64,000 nt of DNA from Candidatus Phytoplasma luffae (GTDB taxonomy: Bacteria > Bacillota_I > Bacilli_A > Acholeplasmatales > Acholeplasmataceae), in NCBI RefSeq assembly GCF_018024475.1, contig NZ_CP054393.1:1-64000 (forward strand), in the 5' to 3' direction. The position numbers and the translations under genes were made by a program. The notes below the pieces were generated by a model. That model was not told the origin of the DNA. It searched no databases and saw nothing but the letters and a program-made list of their open reading frames with translations. This document shows positions 18,434 through 30,314 of the stretch, one piece after another. Positions within the stretch are counted from its first letter, which is position 1, and each line of letters starts with the position of its first letter.

Positions 18434-21247
18434 TTAATTTAATATATGATAATTTTTTCGAAATAATTTATAATTTTTTTTATAATTCTTAGATGTGATA
18501 AAAATAAAAAAAATACTATTGATAAAAAATATAGAAAAACCAATATTTAAAAATTTTTTAATTTGGCTATTTAAAATTAATTTTTCAATAGTGCTTTTTT
18601 CTAAAGAAAAAACTTTGTTAAAATATTCAGGAATATTATTAGAGCTTTCAGAATTATTATTCATTCCTATTAAATTACCTTCCGAATCAAAATAGAAAAA
18701 AATAAATTTATATTTATTTATTTTTTTATTTTTGTTTTTTAAATTAAAAACAGAATCACAAAGAATATGATTTTCTTGTTTGTTTCCGATAGCACTTTTA
18801 AACATTTGAGGAATATAATCATCATTATCGTCATTAATTAAAAAAAATATTTCTTCTCCTAAATTTAAATCTTCTATAGGTCTGTGTTTAATCACATCAT
18901 AGTTGTGTTCAGATTCGAAAGTGATCAGAACTAAATCATTTTTATCAAATAAAAAACTTTTTATTTCTCCTTTTTCTTTTTTATGATATTCATTAAAATA
19001 AGTATTTATTTTGATTTTGTTTTCAAATATATTTTTTATAGGTTCTGTTAAATGTTCTAAATTATTTTTATCAATATTAAAAGTTGATATAACAAAATAT
19101 AAATATTTTTTTTCTGAAATTTTTTGTTTGTGAAAAATAATTCCATTTCCGTTTTTACTATTTTTTTTGTGATTCGTTTCCCAAACTATTAAAGAGTTTT
19201 TTATTTTATTTAATTTATATAAATTGGTTTTTTTATCAGTAATTATATTATTTTTATTTGGATTTTCAATTATTTTTAAAGAAAAAAAATCAAAATCGTT
19301 TATATCTTTTATATTATATTTTTTAATAATTTCTCCTTTTTGATTATTTTGTGAGTATTTTGTAAAAATAATTTCTTTCTTTTTATTATTTAAATGTATT
19401 TCTATTTGTTCTTCGGTAGGATCAATAGAAAAAGTTATATCTTTTTCTTGAAAAAATATAATTAAATCCATATTAAATATTATTTCAGGGATATTTGATT
19501 TTATAATTTTGGATTTTATTTTTTGGTTAGGTTGCCAATTCAAATAATTTATGAATTTTGATATAGATATATTTATATCATTTATATATTCATTATTAGA
19601 TGGAGAATTTGTTGAAAAAGGTGGAAAAGAATTTAATTCTTGTTCTAAAAAAGGATCATATTTATTTAATTCTGTTAAAAAAGGATTAATTTTATTATTA
19701 TTATTATTATTTAAAATTTCAAAAATTTTATTTAATGTTTTTTTAATATGTTTGATATTGATACATTGAGAAATTTTATCGTAAAAACTATTTTCAGATT
19801 TAATAGTACTTTTATTTATACCTATTATTTCACCTTCTTCATTAAATACAGGGCCGCCGCTATTACCTGAATCAATAGTGATATCAAAATTAATTTCTTT
19901 ATCATGGTAAGATATAATATTCCCTTTTTTTAACAAATTAAATTTATTATAAACTCTTTCTGAAGTTGTTTCTGGAAATTTTTCTGATGTTTTAGTTCTT
20001 TGCGAACCCATACTATAAATAACTTCACCTTGATGGATGTCTATTTGTTTTTCAGGAAAAGCTTTTTTTAAAATTTCTGTTATTTCTGTTGGTTTATTGT
20101 TGTTTTCAAATTTTTTTGTAAAAGTTAAAATAGCTATATCGTCGTATATATCATCATTATCTAATGTTCCTATTATTTTTACATTATTTATTTTTTCTAA
20201 AAATTTATTATAAATTGTTATATAAGTGTTTTTATCATCATAATTGTTTTTTTTGTTATCAATGACGTGACGATTGGTTACAAAATAATATTTGTATTCG
20301 TTATTATTAATATTTATTGGGTTTTGTTCGAATATAAAACCAGAACCTAGAATTATAGAATCATCTTTATTATTTTCTATTTTTATTGCGAAAGTTATTT
20401 TATCTATGTCTTTAATTTTTTCTATTTGATCGTTGTTTCGGTGATTTGTTTTTGGTATTTTTTGTTTAATTTTTTGTTGAAGTTGTCTTTTATAATCCAA
20501 ACAAAGATGATATTCAATTATTTCTTTTATTTGATTATATATCACATTTTGTATCTGATTTTGTTGTATATTTTTTTGGTTAAATCCTGTAAATAATCCT
20601 TTTTCATTCAATAAAATTTTATTTTTTTGTTCAGGAGAATCTTCTGTTCGGATCCAAAAATAATATGGTTCTTCGTTTGAAACACTATTATCTATTTTGT
20701 GGTTTTTACATTTAACAAAATAAAATAGTGAATTAGAGGTTATTATATAATTAATGTCTTCATTGGTGTTTTTTTCCGGCAGTGAAATACCTATAAATTT
20801 TCCTTTTTGATTAAAAAAAATTTTATTATTTTCTCCTTTAATAGAAATTGGTAATTTATTTATATTATCAATGTTATATGATTCACTTATAATTCCTTCT
20901 TGGAAAGATTGTGTATCGGTAGGAACATCTAAATTAAAAGCATATACTGTTTCTCCTTTTTCAAAATAATAAGGATTTATATCAAAACATGGTTTTTCTT
21001 TTTTTTCGTTATTAAATATTTGTTTGATTTCTTTTTGTATTTTTTCAATAATTTTAGCTTTGTCTTTTATTATTGCGTTTTTTTCAATTGTATTTTTATT
21101 TTTAGGAAAATCATTTTTTAAAATTTGTTTTTTATTTATTTGGAATAAACATATATAATAAAAAAGTAAAAAAAATAAAAAAATATAAAACAAAATTAAA
21201 TTTGTGATTTTATTTTTGAATAAGAAATTAATATTTTTTATTTTCAA
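18434..21247 (-). CDS. Large membrane-anchored trypsin-like serine protease with a second, inactive protease-like domain
   Basis: 937 residues. An N-terminal membrane helix (about 16-36) and a C-terminal helix (about 905-925) flank a large outer part. The protease domain (about 290-500) has the full chymotrypsin-type triad: H327 in TNRHVID, D370 in DDIAIL and S463 in DSGNSGGPV. Residues about 690-890 repeat the same order in degraded form: GNGIIFHKQ for GSGFIFEQN, FVISTF where FVTNRH is expected (no His), KNDLVLITF for DDIAILTF, and FYFDSEGNLIGMN without the GNSGGP serine. Single FNEEGEIIGIN-like motifs also occur near 150 and 210. Substrate unknown. It stands alone, divergent from hrcA. Confidence 0.75.
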   Translation of the reverse strand: MKIKNINFLFKNKITNLILFYIFLFFLLFYYICLFQINKKQILKNDFPKNKNTIEKNAIIKDKAKIIEKIQKEIKQIFNNEKKEKPCFDINPYYFEKGETVYAFNLDVPTDTQSFQEGIISESYNIDNINKLPISIKGENNKIFFNQKGKFIGISLPEKNTNEDINYIITSNSLFYFVKCKNHKIDNSVSNEEPYYFWIRTEDSPEQKNKILLNEKGLFTGFNQKNIQQNQIQNVIYNQIKEIIEYHLCLDYKRQLQQKIKQKIPKTNHRNNDQIEKIKDIDKITFAIKIENNKDDSIILGSGFIFEQNPININNNEYKYYFVTNRHVIDNKKNNYDDKNTYITIYNKFLEKINNVKIIGTLDNDDIYDDIAILTFTKKFENNNKPTEITEILKKAFPEKQIDIHQGEVIYSMGSQRTKTSEKFPETTSERVYNKFNLLKKGNIISYHDKEINFDITIDSGNSGGPVFNEEGEIIGINKSTIKSENSFYDKISQCINIKHIKKTLNKIFEILNNNNNNKINPFLTELNKYDPFLEQELNSFPPFSTNSPSNNEYINDINISISKFINYLNWQPNQKIKSKIIKSNIPEIIFNMDLIIFFQEKDITFSIDPTEEQIEIHLNNKKKEIIFTKYSQNNQKGEIIKKYNIKDINDFDFFSLKIIENPNKNNIITDKKTNLYKLNKIKNSLIVWETNHKKNSKNGNGIIFHKQKISEKKYLYFVISTFNIDKNNLEHLTEPIKNIFENKIKINTYFNEYHKKEKGEIKSFLFDKNDLVLITFESEHNYDVIKHRPIEDLNLGEEIFFLINDDNDDYIPQMFKSAIGNKQENHILCDSVFNLKNKNKKINKYKFIFFYFDSEGNLIGMNNNSESSNNIPEYFNKVFSLEKSTIEKLILNSQIKKFLNIGFSIFFINSIFFIFITSKNYKKNYKLFRKNYHILN

Positions 21248-21376
21248 TTTTTTTTATTTCATTTCTATAAAAATTTTAAATCCGATATTAATATAAATTT
21301 CAGCAATATTAACTATTATAATGATATATTAATTTAATTTGAAATATGTATTTTTTTATAATTTTTTGTTTTTCTA

Positions 21377-21405
21377 TTGACATTTAATTAAAAAAATAAT
21401 AAAAT
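21377..21405 (+). promoter_or_regulatory. Sigma-70-type promoter of the heat-shock operon
   Basis: TTGACA (21377-21382), a 17-base spacer, then TAAAAT (21400-21405). It lies directly upstream of the CIRCE element, placing the transcription start inside the operator. Confidence 0.85.
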
Positions 21406-21409
21406 AATA

Positions 21410-21436
21410 TTAGCAGTCATAACTAATGAGTGCTAG
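21410..21436 (+). promoter_or_regulatory. CIRCE operator (HrcA binding site)
   Basis: TTAGCAGTC, 9 bases, GAGTGCTAG. It has the 9-9-9 layout of the consensus TTAGCACTC-N9-GAGTGCTAA, with one mismatch in each arm. It lies between the promoter and hrcA, so HrcA should repress its own operon. Confidence 0.93.
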
Positions 21437-21469
21437 AATAAATAAATAATAAAAACTAGAGGTGTTAAA

Positions 21470-22495
21470 TTGCTTTCTAATCGTAATAGATTAATTCTGA
21501 AAGCTGTAGTGGAAAATTATTTAAAATATGAAAAACCGATAGGTTCTGAATTGTTATCTAAAATACCTTATTTAAATTTTTCTAGTGCTACTCTTCGTTA
21601 TGATATGAATCAATTAGAAAAAAAAGGTTATTTAGAAAAAACTCATACATCTAGCGGAAGAATTCCTTCTTTAAAAGGGTATATTTTTTATTTTAATAAT
21701 TTAATTACTAGGAAACAAGAAACTATTGAAATTTTTTCTTTATTTGAACAAATCAGTCACAAAAATAATTTAAATAAAGAAAAAATAATTAAAGAGATTT
21801 TAAAATTGGTTTCTGAATTAACTAATAATGTAATTATAAATATAAGACCTAATATTTTACAAACAAGTAAAATAAAAAAAATTGATTTAATTTTTATTAA
21901 TTCTCGACAAATAGTTATTTTAACGGTAACTGATAAAGGTAATTTACAATATAAAAATATTTTTTTTGAAGAAGGGAAAGAATTAGTTTTAGAGAATTTA
22001 GAAAAAGTTGTTGTTATTTTTAATGATTTTTTAGTTGATAAATATTTATATGAAGTTTTAGATATTATCCAAAGTGATATTTTTATAACAAAAATTTCAA
22101 AATATATCGAATATAAAGAAAAATTTATTAAATTTTTTTTAGATTCTTTTTATAAGTTTTTATTGAGTAATGTTTCTATTTATGGTTTATCTAATTTTTT
22201 AGATTCGTATGAACATAAAACGGATATCGTTATAAAAGATTTTTATGAAGCGTTAGACAAAAAGAAATTGATTAATTTTTTTTGCAATCCGCCTGAAGTT
22301 ATTTGTAAGTTGGCTAATCAAATTAGTTTAATGCCTTATCAAAAATTTATCCTTTTATCTATTCCTTATAATATTAATGAAAATGAAAAAGGTTTTCTAG
22401 CTGTTTTAAATTTTAATATAATGAAATATCAAGAGCTTATCCCTATTTTAGAATATTTATCAGCTCATATATCTCATTTATATGAAAAAAAATAA
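21470..22495 (+). CDS. hrcA: Heat-inducible transcription repressor HrcA
   Basis: 341 residues, normal length. The N-terminal winged helix reads NRNRLILKAVVENYLKYEKPIGSELL and continues SSATLRYDMNQLEKKGYLEKTHTSSGRIPS, the family hallmark. The start is TTG at 21470, chosen because AGAGGTG precedes it and the protein begins exactly where HrcA proteins do. It binds CIRCE and represses hrcA-grpE-dnaK until chaperone demand rises. The operator lies 33 bases upstream. First gene of the chaperone operon. Confidence 0.94.
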   Translation: MLSNRNRLILKAVVENYLKYEKPIGSELLSKIPYLNFSSATLRYDMNQLEKKGYLEKTHTSSGRIPSLKGYIFYFNNLITRKQETIEIFSLFEQISHKNNLNKEKIIKEILKLVSELTNNVIINIRPNILQTSKIKKIDLIFINSRQIVILTVTDKGNLQYKNIFFEEGKELVLENLEKVVVIFNDFLVDKYLYEVLDIIQSDIFITKISKYIEYKEKFIKFFLDSFYKFLLSNVSIYGLSNFLDSYEHKTDIVIKDFYEALDKKKLINFFCNPPEVICKLANQISLMPYQKFILLSIPYNINENEKGFLAVLNFNIMKYQELIPILEYLSAHISHLYEKK

Positions 22496-22527
22496 AAATT
22501 TTTATTTTTTAAAAAAAAGGAGTATTT

Positions 22528-25126
<2,599 letters not shown>

Positions 25127-25145
25127 TTTCTTTAATAAAAAAAGA

Positions 25146-25181
25146 TAAACCAAAAAAAGATTTATTTCTTTTTTTGGTTTA
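25146..25181 (+). terminator. Hairpin between dnaK and dnaJ
   Basis: Perfect 15-bp stem (25146-25160 / 25167-25181) with a 6-base loop; the T-rich right arm suggests full or partial termination before dnaJ. Confidence 0.7.
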
Positions 25182-25230
25182 ATTTTATTAATCTAATTTA
25201 ATTATCTAAAATTTATAGGAGTTGTATTAC

Positions 25231-26340
25231 GTGGACGTTAAAAGAGATTATTATGAAATTTTAGGAATTTCTCGAAATGCTAGCCAAGATGAAATAAAAC
25301 AAGCTTATCGTAAACTTGTCAAAAAATATCATCCGGATGTGTCTAAAGAAGCAAATGCTTCAGAAAAATTTAAAGAAGTTCAAGAAGCTTATCAAATTTT
25401 AAATGATAGCCAAAAAAGAAGTAATTATGATCGTTTCGGGCATCAGGATAATTATAATAATTTTGGTGGAGGCAGCGGTTTTCAAGATTTTAGTGATGGA
25501 TTTGATTTTGGAGATATTTTTGAAAATTTTTTTGGTAATCAAAGACAAAGTCAAACACGTCAAAGACAAAATTATGCAGAAGATACAACGATAAGAATTG
25601 AAATTGAATTTTTAGAAGCTTGTTTAGGGGTTAAAAAAATAATTAAATTTCAAATTAAAGAAGATTGTTCGCAATGTCATGGTATAGGCGCTGAAAATCC
25701 ACAAGATGTTGAAAATTGTTCTCATTGTAATGGTTTAGGATATATTAAAGTAAATCAAAAATTTTTGTTTAATAATATTACTACTCAACAAATGTGCCCT
25801 TATTGCCGAGGTCAAGGTCAAAAAATTAATAAAAAATGTTCTCGTTGTAAAGGTTCTAAAAGAGTTTTTAATGAAAAAGAATTAGAGATTTCTATACCAG
25901 CAGGTGTAGAAGATGGTATGACTTTAAAAGTTCCTAATCAAGGTAATATTGGACATTTAGGTGCTAAAAATAGCGATTTATTGATTAATATCTCAGTAAG
26001 ATCACATAAAACCTTTATAAGAGAAGATCAAAATATTCTTTCAACTTTTTTTATTAATTATTATGATGCTATTTTAGGTAATACTTTTGTTGTCGATACT
26101 ATTTATGGAGAAGTTTATTTAAAAATACCATCAGGAACACAATCACATACTCAATTTAAATTAAAAAATAAAGGTATTCCTTATTTAAATTCTTCTTATC
26201 GTAAAGGTGATCATTATATTACTGTTAAAGTTACAATTCCTACTAAATTAACTAGTCATGAAAAAAAACTTATCGAACAAATTAAAGAAATTGATTCTTC
26301 AAAACAAAATATTAAAAAAGATAAATCTTGGTTTTTTTAA
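25231..26340 (+). CDS. dnaJ: Chaperone protein DnaJ (Hsp40)
   Basis: 369 residues from GTG at 25231. An upstream in-frame TTG at 25222 touches the ribosome site AGGAG (25217-25221), so it is too close to be used. The J domain has HPD at 34-36, then a Gly/Phe-rich linker (near 70-95), a zinc domain with four CxxCxGxG-type repeats from C146 to about 210 (the last is CSRCKGSK), and the C-terminal substrate-binding domains. It delivers unfolded clients to DnaK and stimulates its ATPase. No CIRCE is visible before it. Confidence 0.96.
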   Translation: MDVKRDYYEILGISRNASQDEIKQAYRKLVKKYHPDVSKEANASEKFKEVQEAYQILNDSQKRSNYDRFGHQDNYNNFGGGSGFQDFSDGFDFGDIFENFFGNQRQSQTRQRQNYAEDTTIRIEIEFLEACLGVKKIIKFQIKEDCSQCHGIGAENPQDVENCSHCNGLGYIKVNQKFLFNNITTQQMCPYCRGQGQKINKKCSRCKGSKRVFNEKELEISIPAGVEDGMTLKVPNQGNIGHLGAKNSDLLINISVRSHKTFIREDQNILSTFFINYYDAILGNTFVVDTIYGEVYLKIPSGTQSHTQFKLKNKGIPYLNSSYRKGDHYITVKVTIPTKLTSHEKKLIEQIKEIDSSKQNIKKDKSWFF

Positions 26341-26435
26341 TTATTATTTAATTTTAAATATATCATAATTTAATATATAACTTGTTTATTATTTTTTTTA
26401 AAACCCAAAAGAAAGATTTTTTTAATAATAAAATA

Positions 26436-27428
26436 ATGATTTTAGTTAAATATGATAAAAGAAATGATTTAAAACCTTATTTTTATTTTGCTCTCGAAGA
26501 ATATATTTTAAATAATCTTTTAAAAAAAGATGAGATATTTTTTTTTCAATGGGTTATTGAAGGTATAGTTATTGGTAAAAATCAAATTATAGAAAATGAA
26601 ATTAATTTAGATTTTGTTCGTAAAAACAAAATTGATGTTTTTAGAAGACCAACAGGTGGCGGTTGCGTTTATAATGATTCAGGCACTTTAATTTTTAGTA
26701 TTATTGTTAAAAAACAAGATAAAAATTTTAATTTTAAAAAATATTTATCTAAAATTGTAGAAGCTTTTGAAAAAATAGGGATTAATTTATGTTTGAGTGC
26801 TAGAAATGATATCCTTTTAGGGGATAAAAAGGTTTCTGGGAATGCCTTTTTACAAAATAAAAATGGTATTATTATTCATGGAACGATACTCTATAATTGT
26901 AACGTTGACACTATGGTAAGATGTATCACCCCAGATCAAGAAAAATTAATTTCAAAAGGTATTCAAAGTGTTTCTTCTAGAATTGTCAATTTACAACAAC
27001 ATTTAAAAGGTATGACAAAAGCAGAATTAAGCGCTTATTTAAATAATTATTTAACTAATAAACAATATATTTTAAACAATCAAGAAACTAACGAAATAGA
27101 AGAATTATCTAAAAAATATTCTTCTTCAGAATGGATTCTCGGAGAACATCCTCAATATAATAAAAAATTAAAAAAACATTTTGATTGGGGTTGTTTAGAA
27201 ATTTTATTATCTCTTTCAAAAGGTAAGATTGAAAAAATGTTTTTAAAAGGTGATTTTTTTCATAAAAAAGATAATTCATTAGAATTTTTAGCTCAGTTCG
27301 AAAATATTCCTTATACTCAAAGAAGTTTAAGAGAAATTTCAAAAAAAATAGATATTAGTGATTATATTTTAAACTCTAATAACAAAGATTTTTTTGATTT
27401 ATTAGAAACAGGAATTTTAGATTTATAA
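26436..27428 (+). CDS. lplA: Lipoate-protein ligase A
   Basis: 330 residues from ATG 26436, giving MILVKYDKRNDLKPYFYFALEEYIL, the usual beginning of the family; a TTG 54 bases upstream is less likely. The motif FRRPTGGGCVYNDSGTLIFSI (around 72-92) is the lipoate/biotin ligase RRxTGGGxVyHD signature, and GDKKVSGNAFLQNKNGIIIHGT is the substrate lysine region. A C-terminal accessory domain follows (about 250-330). It attaches scavenged lipoate to E2/H proteins such as those of pyruvate dehydrogenase. Confidence 0.92.
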   Translation: MILVKYDKRNDLKPYFYFALEEYILNNLLKKDEIFFFQWVIEGIVIGKNQIIENEINLDFVRKNKIDVFRRPTGGGCVYNDSGTLIFSIIVKKQDKNFNFKKYLSKIVEAFEKIGINLCLSARNDILLGDKKVSGNAFLQNKNGIIIHGTILYNCNVDTMVRCITPDQEKLISKGIQSVSSRIVNLQQHLKGMTKAELSAYLNNYLTNKQYILNNQETNEIEELSKKYSSSEWILGEHPQYNKKLKKHFDWGCLEILLSLSKGKIEKMFLKGDFFHKKDNSLEFLAQFENIPYTQRSLREISKKIDISDYILNSNNKDFFDLLETGILDL

Positions 27429-27552
27429 ATATAAATAAATTTTTTTATTTATATTTTTTTTATTTTTTTCTCAATTAAATATAAAAAATATAAATAATCT
27501 AAATTAATTTAGTCTATAAAGTGGCACTTCTCTTGGATTAGCAGCAGCAGTT

Positions 27553-27660
27553 TCCTCCTAGTTCGGACCCAAAAAGTATAGAAATCAAAATTAAACTTTT
27601 TAAAACAAACTATTAATTTCGTATTATTAGTTATAAAAATTAAACAAACCAAATCTTAAA
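27553..27660. repeat. Degenerate dispersed repeat (copy A)
   Basis: Shares AAAAGTATAGAA, AATTTCGTATTATTAG (partner: GATTTCGTATTATTAG) and AAATTAAACAAA with 52635-52740 in the same order and orientation. Both copies lie just before a broken DUF2963-type gene, so they may be remains of one duplicated locus. Confidence 0.55.
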
Positions 27661-27682
27661 TTAAATAAGATTTGGTTTGTTT
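27642..27682. terminator. Strong hairpin, 17-bp perfect stem
   Basis: Arms 27642-27658 and 27666-27682 are exact inverted repeats around a 7-base loop. The right side is T-rich (GTTTT). Confidence 0.7.
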
Positions 27683-27734
27683 TATAATTAAATCTTAAAT
27701 TAAATTTTTAAACAAAAAAAGATATTTAAAAAAA

Positions 27735-28068
27735 TGTTTAGAAGATTTTATTTTTGATTTTAAAAAAATTATTCAATATTTAGAAGACGTTAACAATTTC
27801 AATATTATTTTAATTAAAAAAGAAACAATAACAAATTACAATCGAAAACTTAATAAATTTTTTTAATTACAAGAGCATTCAAAAATTAGAAACTTTTAGA
27901 TTTGAAAACATAAAAGAACTGACAGAAAAAGAAACAAGAATCATTATCAAACTCTATATTAATTATTACAATAACTACAGAGAAATAAAATACAATAAAT
28001 ATTTAAAACCGAACACTTTTTTAAATAATTATTTTGAAAAAAATAATTATTTAAATTCTAATTTATAA
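27735..28068 (+). pseudogene. Unrecognised gene remnant, frameshifted
   Basis: One frame reads ...CLEDFIFDFKKIIQYLEDV... and stops near 27865. Another takes over with KSIQKLETFRFENIKEL...IIIKLYINYYNNYREIKYNKY and ends at a stop near 28066. The YINYYNNYR pattern loosely recalls the end of IS3-type transposases, but the match is too weak to name it. No start or ribosome site remains. Confidence 0.4.
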
Positions 28069-28311
28069 AAAAACATTAATTATTTTTTAATTAAATATTT
28101 ATACAAAATATGAAATATATTAAAAACACCCTCTTAAAAAAAGGACTGAACTTATTGGTTTTTTATTTTTTTTATTTCTACATGTTATAATAAAAACAAA
28201 TAAGATTGATTTTTTAAAAAAATCTAATTTTAAATTAACTATAAAACGGTTTTAAGCCTTGATAATTTTAAAATTATAATTTAACAATAATAAAGGAAAA
28301 GAAATATCAAT

Positions 28312-28908
28312 ATGTATTATTTTTCTAACCAAAAAACTCTAATCTCAAAAAATATTTATCCATTATAGGCGTAGGTTTTTGTATTTTTGTTATCGCTATT
28401 AATTTTATTTACAAATATTCTGATAGGAAAGTTAATAAAGAATCTTCTATTGAAATAGCCGAAAGTATAATACAATCAAATAGAGAAAATCCAGATGGAA
28501 CACCTAAACCTCCTTTACAAGAAAAAGAAAGAAAAAATTAACTAATGGTAATTATAAAATATCTTATCAAGATGAAAATTCTTAGATAGAAATAACCCCT
28601 AATAATAAATTAGCGAAATTATATATAGAAAGCGATTATCATCATGATTTGGATGTTTTTGATCAAGATGAAAAAAATATTAAGAGTATACATTTTGTTG
28701 ATGATTTTTTGAATATAAAGTATTATAATCGGCCAAAAACAATGATTCCTTCTAGAATGTCTTCTTATCCTCCTGATAAATCATCTTCTTTTCGTTTTCT
28801 TAAAAATCCTTCCAACAACACTTCTTCACCATATTCAGTTTATTACGACATTTCAGAAGAATTTAAAGGTACAAAGATTCGCCAAAATAAACATTTAGTA
28901 GGACAAAA
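28312..28908 (+). pseudogene. Broken DUF2963-type membrane-anchored protein, cut by the PMU1 left end
   Basis: AAAGGAA lies about 15 bases before the ATG at 28312. The N-terminus (MYYFSNQKTLISKN) stops after 17 codons. A +1 frame continues with a membrane segment (YLSIIGVGFCIFVIAINFIY) and ends at about 28542. A third part runs ...ISYQDENS, stop, then IEITPNNKLAKLYIESDY onward, and reads straight into PMU1 at 28909. So it carries at least two frame changes and one nonsense codon, and has lost its 3' end to the mobile unit. An ATG at 28649 opens 132 codons, but these are only the tail fused to PMU sequence. Confidence 0.65.
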
Positions 28909-28956
28909 TGAGGTGTTCCAAAACTTTAGACACTTTTTGTTTTTTAAAATTTCTTT

Positions 28957-28986
28957 AAGGCTAACTATTAAGTTAGTCTTTTTTTA
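28957..28986 (+). terminator. Terminator inside the PMU1 left end
   Basis: AAGGCTAAC (28957-28965) pairs with GTTAGTCTT (28972-28980), followed by TTTTT. It would block transcription entering the element. The same hairpin occurs in PMU2 and in the 0.7-kb element at 51913. Confidence 0.8.
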
Positions 28987-29017
28987 TTCTCTAAGAATAA
29001 AATTAATTTTCATATCT

Positions 29018-29039
29018 TTTCTAAAAACGTTTTTAGAAA
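29018..29039. promoter_or_regulatory. 22-bp perfect palindrome at the fliA ribosome site
   Basis: TTTCTAAAAAC / GTTTTTAGAAA centred between 29028 and 29029. It runs into the GAAAGGGA ribosome site 9 bases before the fliA ATG, so it could be an operator or an RNA hairpin limiting fliA translation. The same sequence occurs in PMU2. Confidence 0.55.
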
Positions 29040-29047
29040 GGGATTAA

Positions 29048-29668
29048 ATGTTAAGAAAAAAATTATTTAAAGATTTTTTAAAAAATAAAAAGAATTTAGA
29101 AATAAGAGATCAATTAATTGATCTTCATTTGCCATTAATAAATAAAATTGTTGGTAAATTTAAATATTATCCTAAATTGCTCCAAAAACAAGATTTATAT
29201 CAAGAAGGAGTTTTAGGATTAACGAAAGCCCTAAGTAATTACCAAGATTTAGGTTATGACTTTATCGCCTATGCAAAACCAACAATTAAATCTGAAATCA
29301 ATGAACTAATAAGAAAAAGTTATTCTCCTTCAATCCCACAAAAATCTACTAAACCAAACAATATTAGTTTTCAAGAAGAAAAATATCAACCTTATAAAAT
29401 CAGCAACCCCAATCCTCATCAATTATGGTTAAAACAAACAAATCACGAATGTTTGTTAAAAAAACTAAAAAAGAAATTAAGTAAAACAGGATTTAATATT
29501 ATTTGTTTAAGTTTTGGTATCACTTTAGACAACATCAACGAAACTTATCAACGACCTCATACCAACCAAGAGATCGCGCTAAAAATAAATTTAAAACTTC
29601 AAACAATAATCAACATCAAAAAAATAGCTATTCTAAAATTAAAACCTAAAAAACCAATGGAGAAATAA
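29048..29668 (+). CDS. fliA: PMU sigma-70 family factor (FliA-like)
   Basis: 206 residues. Region 2 is clear: HLPLINKIVGKFKYYPKLL, DLYQEGVLGLTKAL (2.2) and YDFIAYAKPTIKSEINELI (2.3-2.4), which bind core polymerase and the -10 element. A weaker region 4 (TNQEIALKINLKLQTIINIKK) lies at the C-terminus; region 3 seems reduced. It is the first gene of the element and probably directs polymerase to PMU promoters. The ATG at 29048 has GAAAGGGA just upstream. It is followed 4 bases later by ssb. An identical copy is in PMU2. Confidence 0.85.
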   Translation: MLRKKLFKDFLKNKKNLEIRDQLIDLHLPLINKIVGKFKYYPKLLQKQDLYQEGVLGLTKALSNYQDLGYDFIAYAKPTIKSEINELIRKSYSPSIPQKSTKPNNISFQEEKYQPYKISNPNPHQLWLKQTNHECLLKKLKKKLSKTGFNIICLSFGITLDNINETYQRPHTNQEIALKINLKLQTIINIKKIAILKLKPKKPMEK

Positions 29669-29672
29669 AAAA

Positions 29673-29996
29673 ATGTTAAATAAAGTTCAATTAATCGGCC
29701 GCATCACTAACGCCCTAGAATCACAATACATTCATATTAATAATGAACAAATCACAAAAATTGATTTCAACTTAGCTATCAACAATAAAGATAAAGTTCA
29801 ATTCATCCACTGTGTTGCCTTTCGTAATCAAGCAGAAAACATGAGTAAATATTTACACAAAGGTTCAAAAATATATATAGAAGGAACATTATCTATTCAA
29901 AAATACACTAATAACGAAAACCAAAACAAAACCAATACTAAAGTTATTTTAAACAATGTTATCTTTTTAGATAATAACCCCCCAACCCAAAATTAA
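29673..29996 (+). CDS. ssb: PMU single-stranded DNA-binding protein
   Basis: 107 residues: only the OB fold (LNKVQLIGRITNALES... through KGSKIYIEGTLSIQKYTN...VILNNVIFLD). The flexible tail and acidic DDDIPF-type tip of cellular SSBs are missing; the protein ends NNPPTQN. It should coat single strands during replication or transfer of the element but may not recruit host partners through the usual C-terminal tip. It sits between fliA and the HU gene in a tight operon. Confidence 0.9.
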   Translation: MLNKVQLIGRITNALESQYIHINNEQITKIDFNLAINNKDKVQFIHCVAFRNQAENMSKYLHKGSKIYIEGTLSIQKYTNNENQNKTNTKVILNNVIFLDNNPPTQN

Positions 29997-30011
29997 AAAG
30001 GAGTCACTAAA

Positions 30012-30302
30012 ATGACAAAAAAAGAATTAATCAAAACTATCGCAGTAATGCATAAAACTTCGGTTACTCAAACCCAAGATTTTTACAACTCGTTCGAAAA
30101 TGCTTTAATCAAAGCAATCACATCCAACGAAGAAGTGGTATTATCACCTTCAATTGGCAAATTCATCTTAAAATCAAGAAAAGCCCGCGTGGGAAGAAAC
30201 CCCCAAACAGGTAAAAAACTCAAAATCCCTACAAAAACTGTGGTAAATTTTAAACTTTCTAAAACTATTAAAGATGAAGTCAAAAACCTTAAATTAAAAT
30301 AA
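30012..30302 (+). CDS. himA: PMU HU/IHF-family DNA-bending protein
   Basis: 96 residues, normal for the family. The arm contains GKFILKSRKARVGRNPQTGKK, i.e. the GRNPxTG signature with the DNA-intercalating proline. It bends DNA and could assemble replication or transposition complexes at the element ends or its repeat array. AAGGAGT precedes the ATG. Identical copy in PMU2. Confidence 0.94.
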   Translation: MTKKELIKTIAVMHKTSVTQTQDFYNSFENALIKAITSNEEVVLSPSIGKFILKSRKARVGRNPQTGKKLKIPTKTVVNFKLSKTIKDEVKNLKLK

Positions 30303-30314
30303 GGAGAATAAATT

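Larger units (their letters stand above)
27429..28311. other. Decayed intergenic region with remnants
   Basis: No intact gene. It holds a stretch (about 27553-27660) similar to 52635-52740, a strong hairpin (27642-27682) and an unrecognised broken frame (27735-28068), then AT-rich DNA up to the next pseudogene. Confidence 0.6.

Noticed and set aside
18495-19769. Plus-strand frames of 66 and 72 codons within the protease gene
   Set aside because: Antisense shadows of the 937-residue frame.
27525-27575. tRNA-like segment around AGTTCGGACCC
   Set aside because: The T-loop-like word is not flanked by complementary arms and no acceptor or anticodon stem can be folded.
28649-29047. 132-codon frame running into PMU1
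   Set aside because: It is the tail of a broken DUF2963-type gene fused to PMU end sequence; starts internally without a ribosome site.
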